From Bacteroidota bacterium (GTDB lineage Bacteria > Bacteroidota > Ignavibacteria > Ignavibacteriales > Melioribacteraceae), in NCBI GenBank assembly GCA_023453125.1, contig JAEXUB010000255.1:1-12555 (forward strand): a DNA stretch of 12,555 nt, written 5' to 3'. Shown piece after piece: positions 1-7,520 of the stretch. The first letter of the stretch is position 1; each line of letters opens with the position of its first letter. The translations under genes and the position numbers were made by a program. A model generated the notes under the pieces. That model saw only the letters and a list, made by a program, of their open reading frames with translations. It was not told where the DNA came from and did not search any database.

Positions 1-909
1 CCGTCTGCACTTGATAACCGCCCTCTTAAATTCGAAGAGTTCCAGAAACTGACAAATAAAATAATTTACGTAAGCGCCACTCCGGGTGATTATGAGCTTC
101 AGATGAGCGGCGGCTCTTTTGTTGAACAGGTTATAAGGCCTACAGGACTTCTTGATCCCGAGATTCAGATTCGTCCCGTTAAAAACCAGATTGACGACCT
201 GATTGGGGAAATTAGAACCAGAGTTGAAAAAAAAGAAAGAACGCTGGTTACCACACTCACAAAGAAAATGGCAGAAGACCTTACCGATTATCTCGATAAG
301 ATAAATATTAAGGTGCGGTATATACACAGCGATATTGACGCTCTTGAAAGAGTTGAAATAATACGCGACCTGCGAATAGGCGATTTTGACGTTCTTGTCG
401 GAGTAAACCTTTTGAGGGAAGGGCTTGACCTGCCGGAGGTTTCCCTTGTCGCTATCATAGACGCGGACAAAGAAGGATTCCTGAGAAGCGAGAGATCCCT
501 GATGCAGACTGCCGGCAGAACAGCCCGTAATGTAAACGGCAAGGTTATTATGTATGCCGATACAATTACAGAATCAATGCGGAAAACCATTGACGAGACA
601 AACCGGAGAAGAAAGCTTCAATCCGAATATAATAGTGCCAACAATATTGTACCAAAGACAATCTACAAGAGCGTAGAAGAAATACTCTCTTCAACTTCAA
701 TTGCTGATGTTCGCAAGAAGGATGCCGAAAAAGAATCGGCATTCTCAAAAGTCTCAGAGCCGGTAATTAAATATCTTTCCAACGACCAGAAGAAGGATCT
801 GATAGACCAGATGACCGAAGAGATGCTTGCAGCTGCCAAAGACCTTGAATTTGAAAGAGCCGCAGCCCTTAGAGATGAAATTGATAAATTAAAAAAAATG
901 ATGAAATAA
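1..909 (+). CDS. uvrB: UvrABC excinuclease subunit B, C-terminal part (5' truncated by window)
   Basis: UvrB is the DNA-damage-verifying helicase-like subunit of nucleotide excision repair; it receives lesions from UvrA and recruits UvrC for incision in the cytoplasm. The reading frame is open from base 1, so the true start lies upstream and 302 C-terminal residues are visible. Helicase-core landmarks, numbered from base 1, are VSATPGDYEL (residues 24-33), LVGVNLLREGLDLPEV (132-147) and the QTAGRTARN motif VI with arginine-finger-type residues (169-177). The end (about 265-300) is a UVR domain with the pattern LEFERAAALRDEI, the segment that contacts UvrC. The stop TAA (907-909) shares its last A with the ATG of the next gene, so translation is probably coupled to the permease. 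The internal ATG at 103 is not a start, because conserved UvrB sequence precedes it. Identification is firm. Confidence 0.97.
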   Translation, partial: PSALDNRPLKFEEFQKLTNKIIYVSATPGDYELQMSGGSFVEQVIRPTGLLDPEIQIRPVKNQIDDLIGEIRTRVEKKERTLVTTLTKKMAEDLTDYLDKINIKVRYIHSDIDALERVEIIRDLRIGDFDVLVGVNLLREGLDLPEVSLVAIIDADKEGFLRSERSLMQTAGRTARNVNGKVIMYADTITESMRKTIDETNRRRKLQSEYNSANNIVPKTIYKSVEEILSSTSIADVRKKDAEKESAFSKVSEPVIKYLSNDQKKDLIDQMTEEMLAAAKDLEFERAAALRDEIDKLKKMMK

Positions 910-2387
910 TGATTTTTGAACTATTAAAACAAAACTTTAAAAGGATAAGGCGCTCCCCCGAATTCCAGAAAAGAATGACTACCAACGTTATTCTCGGAAT
1001 TCTTATAGGCCTTTCTATGGTAAATTTTCTATATATATCCTTTAACCTGAATAAAATACTCGGGAACATTCCCGGGACCAATCCCGTTAAGCTGATGAAC
1101 GAAATTGTATTCCTCTATTTTCCAGCAGACTATATATTAAGGCTGATTTTCCAAAAATACCGCTCGGTTTCGGTTAAGCCATACCTGATTCTTAATATTC
1201 CAAGGGAAAAAATTGCGGATCTTATTCTCGTTAAAACCGCGCAAAGCCTGCTCAATCTTGTTCCGGTAATACTTTTCCTCCCCTTTGCATTCACCGAACT
1301 CATTCTTCATTACTCCTGGATTTCCGTTACGGCTTGGTTCCTTACTATAATGTTTACCTGTGTATTTAATGCCTACCTTGTCAATTATACAAAAACAAAA
1401 TTCCGCATTTATCCTCTTCAGACAGTTCTGATAAATGCCGCGGCAATAGGGCTTGTTGTTCTTTCGGCATTCCTGATGCAGGCATATCCCAGAATCTGGT
1501 CTGTGTTTATGAAAGTGGTTCTCCTTCATCCCTATATGGCTCTCACTCCCCTTGTCGGCGCTATGTTAATGTTCCAGGTCAACCACAGACTCCTCTTCCT
1601 GAACCTTTTTATTGACGAAGAGGAAGCAGCCGCGGGAGTTAAAAGAAGCAGGGAAAAAGAACTTAAAGAGAACTTTTCATTCCTATCATCACTTGGAAGG
1701 GCCGGGCAGTTTATTCTGCTTGAGATAAAAATGGTTCTCCGTAATAAGCGCCCGAAACCTCTTTTCTTCATTTCATTCCTGATGATATTTTACGGTCTGA
1801 TTTTTTATACCCAGAAAGTGCCCGATGAGATGCTTCATCTTTTCATTGCCTCTTTTATGACCGGCGTATTCATTTTTTCGTACGGAATTCTTGTATTCGG
1901 GTGGGAAAGTTCCTATTTCGGAATTATTATGACATCCCAGATTGATTTAAAAACATATCTGAAATCGAAATTTCTATTTATGACCGGGTTCTCATTTATT
2001 CTTTACATACTTATGGCTTTCTATCTGTTTTTGGATGTAAGAATTTATTTTATAATCACCGCCCTGTTCTTATTCAACACAGGAATTTCAGTTTTCATAA
2101 TTATGGCAATGGCAACATTTAACAAGATGAAATACCGCCTCGAAGAAGGAATGTGGAGCCAGCAGGGACGCGGTACACAGCAGTATCTCGGGGCGTTAGT
2201 TGTTTTTATTCTCCAGCTCGGCATTGTTTTTCTTCTTAGGTTCTTTATCAGTTTTGATCAGGCTATTGTAGTTATTGGAGCTTTAGGCATATCCGGACTG
2301 GCAGGGCACGGTTATCTTATTTCCTTGATTGAAAAGCTTTTCCTTATAAATAAATATAAAATGATTGAAGGATTCAAAAAATCTTAA
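909..2387 (+). CDS. DUF5687-family polytopic membrane protein, probable ABC transporter permease
   Basis: This 492-residue integral membrane protein is probably the membrane half of an ABC exporter with the ATPase encoded next. It has about twelve hydrophobic segments in two groups of six: roughly residues 23-45, 60-80, 105-125, 133-155, 168-190 and 195-217, then 284-300, 307-330, 351-372, 375-397, 424-446 and 449-472. They are separated by a charged, presumably cytoplasmic loop (about 232-282) with an acidic IDEEE patch and many Lys/Arg. The N-terminal half, including the stretch around VKPYLILNIPREKI, resembles the DUF5687 family of Bacteroidota as I remember it; length (about 490) and a following ATPase also fit. 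There is no signal peptide. The ATG overlaps the uvrB stop (TAATG) with no separate ribosome-binding site, which favours translational coupling. The substrate is unknown. The family call is from recall, not a search. Confidence 0.8.
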   Translation: MIFELLKQNFKRIRRSPEFQKRMTTNVILGILIGLSMVNFLYISFNLNKILGNIPGTNPVKLMNEIVFLYFPADYILRLIFQKYRSVSVKPYLILNIPREKIADLILVKTAQSLLNLVPVILFLPFAFTELILHYSWISVTAWFLTIMFTCVFNAYLVNYTKTKFRIYPLQTVLINAAAIGLVVLSAFLMQAYPRIWSVFMKVVLLHPYMALTPLVGAMLMFQVNHRLLFLNLFIDEEEAAAGVKRSREKELKENFSFLSSLGRAGQFILLEIKMVLRNKRPKPLFFISFLMIFYGLIFYTQKVPDEMLHLFIASFMTGVFIFSYGILVFGWESSYFGIIMTSQIDLKTYLKSKFLFMTGFSFILYILMAFYLFLDVRIYFIITALFLFNTGISVFIIMAMATFNKMKYRLEEGMWSQQGRGTQQYLGALVVFILQLGIVFLLRFFISFDQAIVVIGALGISGLAGHGYLISLIEKLFLINKYKMIEGFKKS

Positions 2388-2397
2388 GGCACACAAT

Positions 2398-3099
2398 ATG
2401 ATTTCAGCAAGCGGTCTCACAAAACAGTATGGCAAAACCACAGTACTTAATATAGATTCCCTTTTTATCGGACAGGGGGAAAGTTTTGGCCTTGTTGGCA
2501 ACAATGGAGCGGGTAAAACCACATTTTTCAGCCTTATAACAGATTTAATTAAGGCAACCGGGGGTTATGTTACTTCTAAAGAGGTTAATGTTTTCCTGAG
2601 CAGTCATTGGAAAGATTATACCGGCGCCTTTCTGGATGAGAGTTTCCTCATAGATTTCCTCTCTCCCGAAGAGTATTTTGAATTCATCGGTTCCCTTCAC
2701 GGATTATCCAAAAGCGAGGTTAAAAAGAGGCTTGAAAAATATGCCGATTTCTTTAACGGCGAAATTATAGGAAAGAAAAAATTTATAAGAGACCTTTCCA
2801 AGGGAAACCAGAAGAAAGTCGGAATTGTCGGCGCTCTCCTGTTCGAACCTCAGATTGTAATTCTTGACGAGCCGTTCCCCCATCTCGACCCTACTTCGGT
2901 CATTCGTCTCAAAAAAATAATTAAGGATGAAAAATCAAAAGGGACAACTATTCTTATATCGAGCCACGACCTGAACCATGTGACCGAGGTATGCGACAGG
3001 ATTGCTGTATTGGAAAAAGGTAAAATTATTCACGATCTTAGAACCAGTTCCAACACTCTAAAAGAGCTCGAGGCTTATTTTACTCCGGAGGAAAATTGA
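2398..3099 (+). CDS. ABC transporter ATP-binding protein (partner of the DUF5687 permease)
   Basis: This 233-residue cytoplasmic ABC ATPase should power the adjacent permease. Numbered from the ATG at 2398, it has Walker A GNNGAGKTT (34-42), an ABC signature LSKGNQKK (133-140) in place of LSGGQ, Walker B IVILDEP (153-159) with catalytic Glu158, D-loop HLDP (162-165) and the switch His190 in ISSHDL. The Q-loop region (about 76-90, GAFLDESFL) has no glutamine where most relatives carry one. I chose ATG 2398 over an in-frame TTG at 2365: it has an AAGG eight bases upstream, follows the permease stop by 10 bases, and leaves a standard N-terminus (ISASGLTKQYGK). The TTG would overlap the permease by 23 bases. 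Order and spacing support a uvrB-permease-ATPase transcription unit. It resembles ATPases of the ABC-2 exporter type; the transported substrate cannot be read from the sequence. Confidence 0.93.
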   Translation: MISASGLTKQYGKTTVLNIDSLFIGQGESFGLVGNNGAGKTTFFSLITDLIKATGGYVTSKEVNVFLSSHWKDYTGAFLDESFLIDFLSPEEYFEFIGSLHGLSKSEVKKRLEKYADFFNGEIIGKKKFIRDLSKGNQKKVGIVGALLFEPQIVILDEPFPHLDPTSVIRLKKIIKDEKSKGTTILISSHDLNHVTEVCDRIAVLEKGKIIHDLRTSSNTLKELEAYFTPEEN

Positions 3100-3216
3100 A
3101 ATTGCGGCTTTAAATAATCCGTTTAGAGCTTTTTATCACTTCCATAATCTTCTTTTAGAACCTTTTGGGCTTTCAGTAGTCTAAATTACCGTACATTACA
3201 ACAACAAGGGATTAAA
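3100..3216 (+). other. Intergenic spacer upstream of the receptor gene
   Basis: These 117 bases are AT-rich. I see no convincing terminator hairpin for the upstream uvrB-permease-ATPase unit, and no well-spaced promoter. A TTTG at 3164-3167 and a TAAATTAC at 3182-3189 loosely resemble Bacteroidota promoter halves, but only 14 bases separate them. The last part carries the receptor's ribosome-binding sequence (AAGGG, 3206-3210). Confidence 0.5.
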
Positions 3217-5640
3217 ATGAAAAGGGTGGTTACAGGCATATTACTGCTGGCAGTATTTTTTACTTCATTCTTATCGGCACAGTCAAAAGGGGGAACAATT
3301 AAGGGTAAACTTGTAGATTCTCAGAGCGGCGCTCCTGTTGAATTTGCTACAATTTCACTCCACAATCCAAAAGATTCCGTTGCCGTAAAGGGATGCGCTT
3401 CAGGTAAAACCGGAGAATTCATTCTACCGGCTATTCCTGCAGGCAAGTATTTTGTTAAAGTATCCTACATTGGATACGAAAAGAAATTTATCTCTAATAT
3501 CGGGATTGCCAACGAAAAGACAGAAATAGATCTGGGTAAAATTGAATTGGTTCAGACCGGTGTTGATGTTCAGGGAGCAGAGGTTACCGCAGAAAGACCC
3601 GATGTAGAATATAAAATTGATAAAAAGGTTGTGAATGTTAGCCAGAATCTTGCATCAACCAGCGGTACTGCGCTTGACGTCCTGAAAACCCAGCCCTCCG
3701 TTCAGGTTGACCAGAATGAAAATGTAACCTTAAGAGGAAGTTCAAGCTTTACTGTTCTTGTAGACGGCAGACCAAGTCCAATTCAGGGAAGCGATGCTTT
3801 AAGACAAATCCCGGCCAATATTGTAGACAATATAGAAATCATTACAAACCCTTCCGCAAAGTATGAAGCCGAAGGCGCAGCAGGCATTATCAATATTGTT
3901 ACGAAAAAAATTGCCGAAGGCTCTTTCAGCGGAATGGTTAATGCTGGGGCCGGTACAAGGGATAAATATAACGGCGACTTTACATTCAATTACCGGGAAA
4001 AAGCTTTTGCCGTTTCGGCAGGGCTCGATTACCTGAGACAATATAATTTCTTTGTACAGGACTTAGACAGGGAAACATATGTACCCGGTTCTACAATTTT
4101 CAACTTTACACGCATTGACGGAAGAGTATTGCGCGACAATCTGACTGGCAGACTCGGTTTTGATTATAATTTCTCTGACAAAACCGGAATAACAGTCAAC
4201 GGTACATACGGCAGAATGGATATCGGAAGAAATATGGCTTCGGATATGAGCAATTCAGCCTCTTCCGTAAATACTTTCACTACCACAAGCGACAATATGG
4301 ATAACAATTCCAAATTTTTCAGCGGTTCATTCTTCTTAACACACAAATTCGAACCTAAGGTGAGTGAATTCTCTCTTGAAATTACATACAATAATGTGAA
4401 ATCCCCTTCTGTTCAGACTACAGATGAATATATTACCACTGCCCTCTACGGCGATAAGCTTCCAAACCCGAGTATGAGGCATTTTACTGACGACACCAGA
4501 AGAAATGACGGAAGAATTAAAGCAGATTACACCTTGAACATCTCCTCAAAAAGCAAATTAGAGGCAGGCGGACAGATTTCATACTATTTCAGGAATTTTG
4601 ATACAAGAAACGAAACATTCGACTGGAATACAGGTCTTTGGAATGTAACTTCCAACTACACAAACCAGTTCGATTACCGTAATAATGTACTGGCCGCTTA
4701 TGCCACATATTCAAACGAAATTTTCGACCTTCCGGTACAGATCGGCTTAAGAACAGAGTATACAGACAGACTTCTTGAACAGAAGACCTTATACAATGAA
4801 TACAAATTTTCAAAGCTGGACTTCTTCCCTTCTTTCAGCATTCAGAAGAAATTCAGCATGATGCAGACAATGCAGTTCAGCTATACCAAAAGAATTAACA
4901 GGCCGAATGAGCTTCTTCTAAATCCTTATCCCGCGTTCTCCTCCAGTTACACAAGCAGTTCGGGTAATCCTTATCTTACCCCCGAATACACCGATTCATA
5001 CGAGCTGAACTATCAGAATTTCTTCAGCGGTATCTTCCTGACGGTTGAAACATTCCTGCGCCAGACAAAGGATACTCCCTCGCAGGCAATCAGCGTTGAT
5101 AACCAGGGAAGAATGAACACAACATTCGAAAACTTCGCAAAGAATACAACTATAGGCGCGGATATTACCGTCAGCGTAACCCCTGTTTCCTGGCTCACTC
5201 TCCGCCCGTCCCTTAACCTTACAAACAACGATTTCCAGGGAGAACTCCTCGGCAAGGATATAAGCAACAAATCATTCAATTACAGGGCAATGCTTATATC
5301 ATCATTCACCGTATCTTCCAATACATCCATTCAGCTGATCGGGCTCTATATGAAAATATCGCAGCCGAATATCGAAATAAAGCCGACTGTATTTCTGATT
5401 GCATCATTGCGCCAGCAACTGTTTGATAAGAAGGTAACTCTTGCAATTACTGCGCAGAACCTGTTCAACATTGCAAAATTCGACATTAACAACAGCGCGG
5501 ATAATTACAGGAACCGTTTCATGGTCCGCCCCGAATCTAATATTATAAATATGACGCTTACATATAACTTCAATAATTTCAGGGATCTTGCCCACAAGGC
5601 AGAAAAGGTCGATATCGGCGTCAGCCAGGGAATTCAGTAA
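3217..5640 (+). CDS. TonB-dependent outer-membrane receptor with carboxypeptidase-regulatory-like N-domain
   Basis: This 807-residue outer-membrane beta-barrel receptor would import an unidentified ligand using TonB energy. A signal peptide (1-21) has a basic MKR start, a hydrophobic core and a likely cleavage after LSA before Gln22. Residues about 27-105 form a carboxypeptidase-regulatory-like beta-sandwich (GKLVDSQSGAPVEFATISL through YFVKVSYIGYEK). The plug follows at about 120-230, with VTLRGSSSFTVLVDG (170-184), the IEIITNPSAKYEAEGAAG stretch and GIINIVTKK near 223. The remainder is barrel, rich in alternating aromatics, Asn and Ser, ending in an MTLTYNFNNF strand and a short hydrophilic tail. 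Organisation and length fit the outer membrane beta-barrel family (PF14905-like) rather than SusC, and no SusD gene adjoins. An AAGGG lies 6 bases before the ATG. It is probably monocistronic: 117 bases separate it from the ATPase gene and a strong terminator follows. Confidence 0.9.
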   Translation: MKRVVTGILLLAVFFTSFLSAQSKGGTIKGKLVDSQSGAPVEFATISLHNPKDSVAVKGCASGKTGEFILPAIPAGKYFVKVSYIGYEKKFISNIGIANEKTEIDLGKIELVQTGVDVQGAEVTAERPDVEYKIDKKVVNVSQNLASTSGTALDVLKTQPSVQVDQNENVTLRGSSSFTVLVDGRPSPIQGSDALRQIPANIVDNIEIITNPSAKYEAEGAAGIINIVTKKIAEGSFSGMVNAGAGTRDKYNGDFTFNYREKAFAVSAGLDYLRQYNFFVQDLDRETYVPGSTIFNFTRIDGRVLRDNLTGRLGFDYNFSDKTGITVNGTYGRMDIGRNMASDMSNSASSVNTFTTTSDNMDNNSKFFSGSFFLTHKFEPKVSEFSLEITYNNVKSPSVQTTDEYITTALYGDKLPNPSMRHFTDDTRRNDGRIKADYTLNISSKSKLEAGGQISYYFRNFDTRNETFDWNTGLWNVTSNYTNQFDYRNNVLAAYATYSNEIFDLPVQIGLRTEYTDRLLEQKTLYNEYKFSKLDFFPSFSIQKKFSMMQTMQFSYTKRINRPNELLLNPYPAFSSSYTSSSGNPYLTPEYTDSYELNYQNFFSGIFLTVETFLRQTKDTPSQAISVDNQGRMNTTFENFAKNTTIGADITVSVTPVSWLTLRPSLNLTNNDFQGELLGKDISNKSFNYRAMLISSFTVSSNTSIQLIGLYMKISQPNIEIKPTVFLIASLRQQLFDKKVTLAITAQNLFNIAKFDINNSADNYRNRFMVRPESNIINMTLTYNFNNFRDLAHKAEKVDIGVSQGIQ

Positions 5641-5646
5641 AAACTT

Positions 5647-5673
5647 AAAGAGCGCTTCGGCGCTCTTTTTTTT
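5647..5673 (+). terminator. Intrinsic terminator after the TonB-dependent receptor
   Basis: A perfect 9-bp stem (AAAGAGCGC paired with GCGCTCTTT) closes on a UUCG tetraloop with the C-G closing pair that makes such loops very stable. It runs into a tract of eight T (5666-5673). It begins 7 bases after the receptor stop codon and separates the receptor from the efflux operon. Confidence 0.93.
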
Positions 5674-5691
5674 GTAGTCCATAGACTACAA
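5672..5691. repeat. Perfect 8-bp inverted repeat just after the terminator
   Basis: TTGTAGTC and GACTACAA flank a 4-base spacer (CATA). The palindrome begins in the terminator's T tract and ends about 20 bases upstream of the proposed -33 element of the efflux operon. It has no T tract of its own, so it is not a standard terminator. It could be an operator or a processing hairpin, or it could be chance; the sequence does not decide. Confidence 0.6.
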
Positions 5692-5711
5692 TACACTCCG
5701 TATTATGCTAA

Positions 5712-5742
5712 TTGAACCCATTCCCTATCATATCTAAATTTC
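5712..5742 (+). promoter_or_regulatory. Putative Bacteroidota-type promoter of the response regulator-efflux operon
   Basis: A TTG (5712-5714) lies 20 bases upstream of TAAATTTC (5735-5742). This matches the Bacteroidota -33/-7 pattern (TTG, about 19-20 bases, TAnnTTTG) except for the last base. Transcription would start around 5748-5750, leaving only 6-8 bases before the ATG at 5756. That is compatible with the lack of a Shine-Dalgarno sequence there. Assigned by eye only. Confidence 0.4.
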
Positions 5743-5755
5743 GGTAAACAAAAAG

Positions 5756-6148
5756 ATGAGTATTGTGGAAAATAAAAAATTAGCAGTCGGCATTGTAGAT
5801 GATTCCGATATTATTAGGGAAAGGATTGTACAGAGGATCTCTAAATGCGATAAACTTGAGATTGTATGGGAAGCCGATACAGTTGAGAAAACTTACGGAT
5901 GCTGCGCATCCTTTGAACCATCGGTTCTCATTTTAGATATACAGCTCCCCGACGGAAGCGGAATTGACATTCTAGAAAGGATAAAGACCGATAATCCGGG
6001 GGTAAAAGTAATTATGCTTACAAATTACCCGTCTCTTCCGTTCCGGAAAAAATGCGTTGCGGCAGGAGCCGATTATTTCTTCGACAAATCAACAGAATTT
6101 GACAAGGTTTTTGAGGTGCTGAAACAGATGGCATCTTCGGTTAATTAA
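5756..6148 (+). CDS. Single-domain (CheY-like) response regulator receiver protein
   Basis: The 130-residue protein is a bare receiver domain with no output domain. It has the acidic pair Asp15-Asp16 (VGIVDDSD), the phospho-acceptor Asp61 in LILDIQLPDGSG, Thr89 in VIMLTNYP, and Lys111 in GADYFFDKS with an aromatic switch at Tyr107/Phe108. All the residues needed for phosphorylation are present, so it should be an active phospho-acceptor. The LTNYP and FFDKSTEF motifs resemble receivers of NarL/LuxR-type regulators, but the frame stops at 6146-6148 and the next gene begins 29 bases later. There is no room for a helix-turn-helix domain and no sign of one broken off by a frameshift. It would have to act through protein-protein contact. 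No histidine kinase is in the window. The start ATG 5756 has no Shine-Dalgarno; a GTG at 5765 is a less likely alternative. It heads the efflux operon. Confidence 0.92.
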   Translation: MSIVENKKLAVGIVDDSDIIRERIVQRISKCDKLEIVWEADTVEKTYGCCASFEPSVLILDIQLPDGSGIDILERIKTDNPGVKVIMLTNYPSLPFRKKCVAAGADYFFDKSTEFDKVFEVLKQMASSVN

Positions 6149-6177
6149 GAATTGATAACAATAAAGAGGAAACTCTA

Positions 6178-7491
6178 ATGAAAAAAATAAGAATGGCTTT
6201 ATTTATGATTCTGGCCTTTGCGGTTACTGCCGCGGCTCAGGATAAGCTTAAACTTACAATTGAGGAGGCGCTTAATACAGGCCTGGCAAACAGCAAAAGC
6301 CTGCACGCTTCTCAGCTTAAGGTTTCTGCTTCTATCTCAAAATTAAAGGAAGCGAATGCAAGCAGATGGTTTAACATTAAATTCACTGCGGCATACCGCA
6401 GGCTAAGCCCTGTTGATCCTTTCACAATCACTATGCCGGGAATCGGTACAATGGAAATATCCCCTAATCTTCTTAATCAGTATGTAACACAGCTTTCTCT
6501 TACACAGCCCCTTTTTACCGGATTCAAAATACTGAGCGGAATAGATATGGCCGAGTATAATTCAAATGCCACAAAGGAAGAATTCAACAAAGATAAAAGC
6601 GAGCTCCTTTTTAACATAAAGAATGCCTACTGGAATCTCTTTAAGGCCGAAATGATGAAGAAAGTTGTTTACGAGAATGTTGAACAGGTTAAAGCTCACC
6701 TTAATGATGCAAAAAACCTTATGAAGGCGGGTATGCTTACATCAAACGATGTTTTAAAACTTGAAGTGCAGCTTTCTGATATTATGCTCAAGCAGGCAGA
6801 TGCCGAAAACGGCGTTAAACTTGCAATGATTGCTCTTAATAACGTTCTTTCTATTCCATTGTTGACCGAAATAGAGCTTGCTACTCCGGCCAATCTTGTT
6901 GCGGCCGAGTACCAGTCATTGAACGAACTTACTGCTGCCGCAATTGAAGCCCGCCCGGAATTAAAGGCTATGGACCAGAGAATTAAAATGGGAGAAGCCA
7001 ATGTCAGAATGGCCGAATCAAACTGGTATCCCCAGATTGCACTTGTAGGGAACTACAATTATTCACGACCGAACCAGAGAGTCTTCCCTACAAAGGACGA
7101 GTTCAAGGGGACCTGGGATGTAGGATTGAATTTAAGTCTTAACATCTGGGACTGGTTTACAACCGTACACCAGACAGACCAGGCCGAGGCATCATTGGCT
7201 CAGGCAGTGGACACGAAACAGGTGCTTAGAGACGGCATTACACTGGAAGTTACACAGAGCTATCTCAGTCTTAATACTGCAAAGCAGAAAATAAAAATTA
7301 CCGAACTTGCTGTTACACAGGCTACCGAGAACAACAGGATCATTTCGGAAAAATTCAAAGCGGGAATGGCACTCAGCTCGGATGTTATTGATGCCGAAGT
7401 TGCCCTCCTTGCGGCTAAGACAAATCATACTAATTCGATTGTTGACTACGAAGTTGCAAAAGCAAGACTCGAAAAATCAATCGGCAAATAA
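6178..7491 (+). CDS. TolC-family outer-membrane efflux channel
   Basis: This 437-residue outer-membrane factor should form the trimeric exit duct of the efflux pump encoded downstream. A signal peptide (MKKIRM basic start, hydrophobic core, cleavage after AAA at residue 20) precedes the mature protein, which begins QDKLKLT. The chain shows two OEP-type repeats. The first begins LTIEEALNTGLANSKSL (about 26-42) and the second around LTAAAIEARPELKAM (about 256-270). Each has long Ala/Glu/Lys/Asn-rich helices typical of the periplasmic barrel and short membrane strands such as YPQIALVGNYNYS. Length is normal for the family. AGAGGA at 6165-6170, seven bases before the ATG, is a good ribosome-binding site. 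The gap to the receiver gene is 29 bases and to the adaptor gene 29 bases, without a terminator, so the genes form one operon. No lipobox cysteine is present, so it is not a lipoprotein channel. Confidence 0.95.
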   Translation: MKKIRMALFMILAFAVTAAAQDKLKLTIEEALNTGLANSKSLHASQLKVSASISKLKEANASRWFNIKFTAAYRRLSPVDPFTITMPGIGTMEISPNLLNQYVTQLSLTQPLFTGFKILSGIDMAEYNSNATKEEFNKDKSELLFNIKNAYWNLFKAEMMKKVVYENVEQVKAHLNDAKNLMKAGMLTSNDVLKLEVQLSDIMLKQADAENGVKLAMIALNNVLSIPLLTEIELATPANLVAAEYQSLNELTAAAIEARPELKAMDQRIKMGEANVRMAESNWYPQIALVGNYNYSRPNQRVFPTKDEFKGTWDVGLNLSLNIWDWFTTVHQTDQAEASLAQAVDTKQVLRDGITLEVTQSYLSLNTAKQKIKITELAVTQATENNRIISEKFKAGMALSSDVIDAEVALLAAKTNHTNSIVDYEVAKARLEKSIGK

Positions 7492-7520
7492 GTTTAATAG
7501 ATAACGGAGAAACGGAAATT

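Noticed and set aside
103..105. ATG at 103 as the start of the first gene
   Set aside because: The same frame upstream encodes conserved UvrB sequence (PSALDNRPLKFEEF, VSATPGDYEL), so the gene is simply cut by the window edge.
1137..1529. Minus-strand open frame of 130 codons opposite the permease
   Set aside because: Its translation is Cys/His/Asn/Lys-rich without recognisable motifs and mirrors the hydrophobic codons of the DUF5687 permease; it is a shadow frame.
2365..2397. TTG start for the ABC ATPase 33 bases upstream
   Set aside because: It would overlap the permease gene by 23 bases and add 11 residues absent from normal ABC N-termini. The ATG at 2398 has an AAGG at good spacing.
3217..5640. 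SusC of a polysaccharide-utilisation locus
   Set aside because: No SusD, glycoside hydrolase or sulfatase adjoins, and length (807) and barrel pattern fit the smaller outer membrane beta-barrel family better.
5672..5691. Palindrome as a CRISPR repeat or second terminator
   Set aside because: There is a single copy with no spacers, and no T tract follows the right arm.
5756..6148. Full transcription factor broken by a frameshift
   Set aside because: Only 29 bases separate the stop from the next start codon, which leaves no space for remnants of a helix-turn-helix domain in any frame.
7307..7504. Short + strand frame overlapping the end of the TolC-like gene
   Set aside because: It is an out-of-frame reading of the conserved C-terminal repeat of the channel protein, with an Arg/Leu-rich composition and no start signal.
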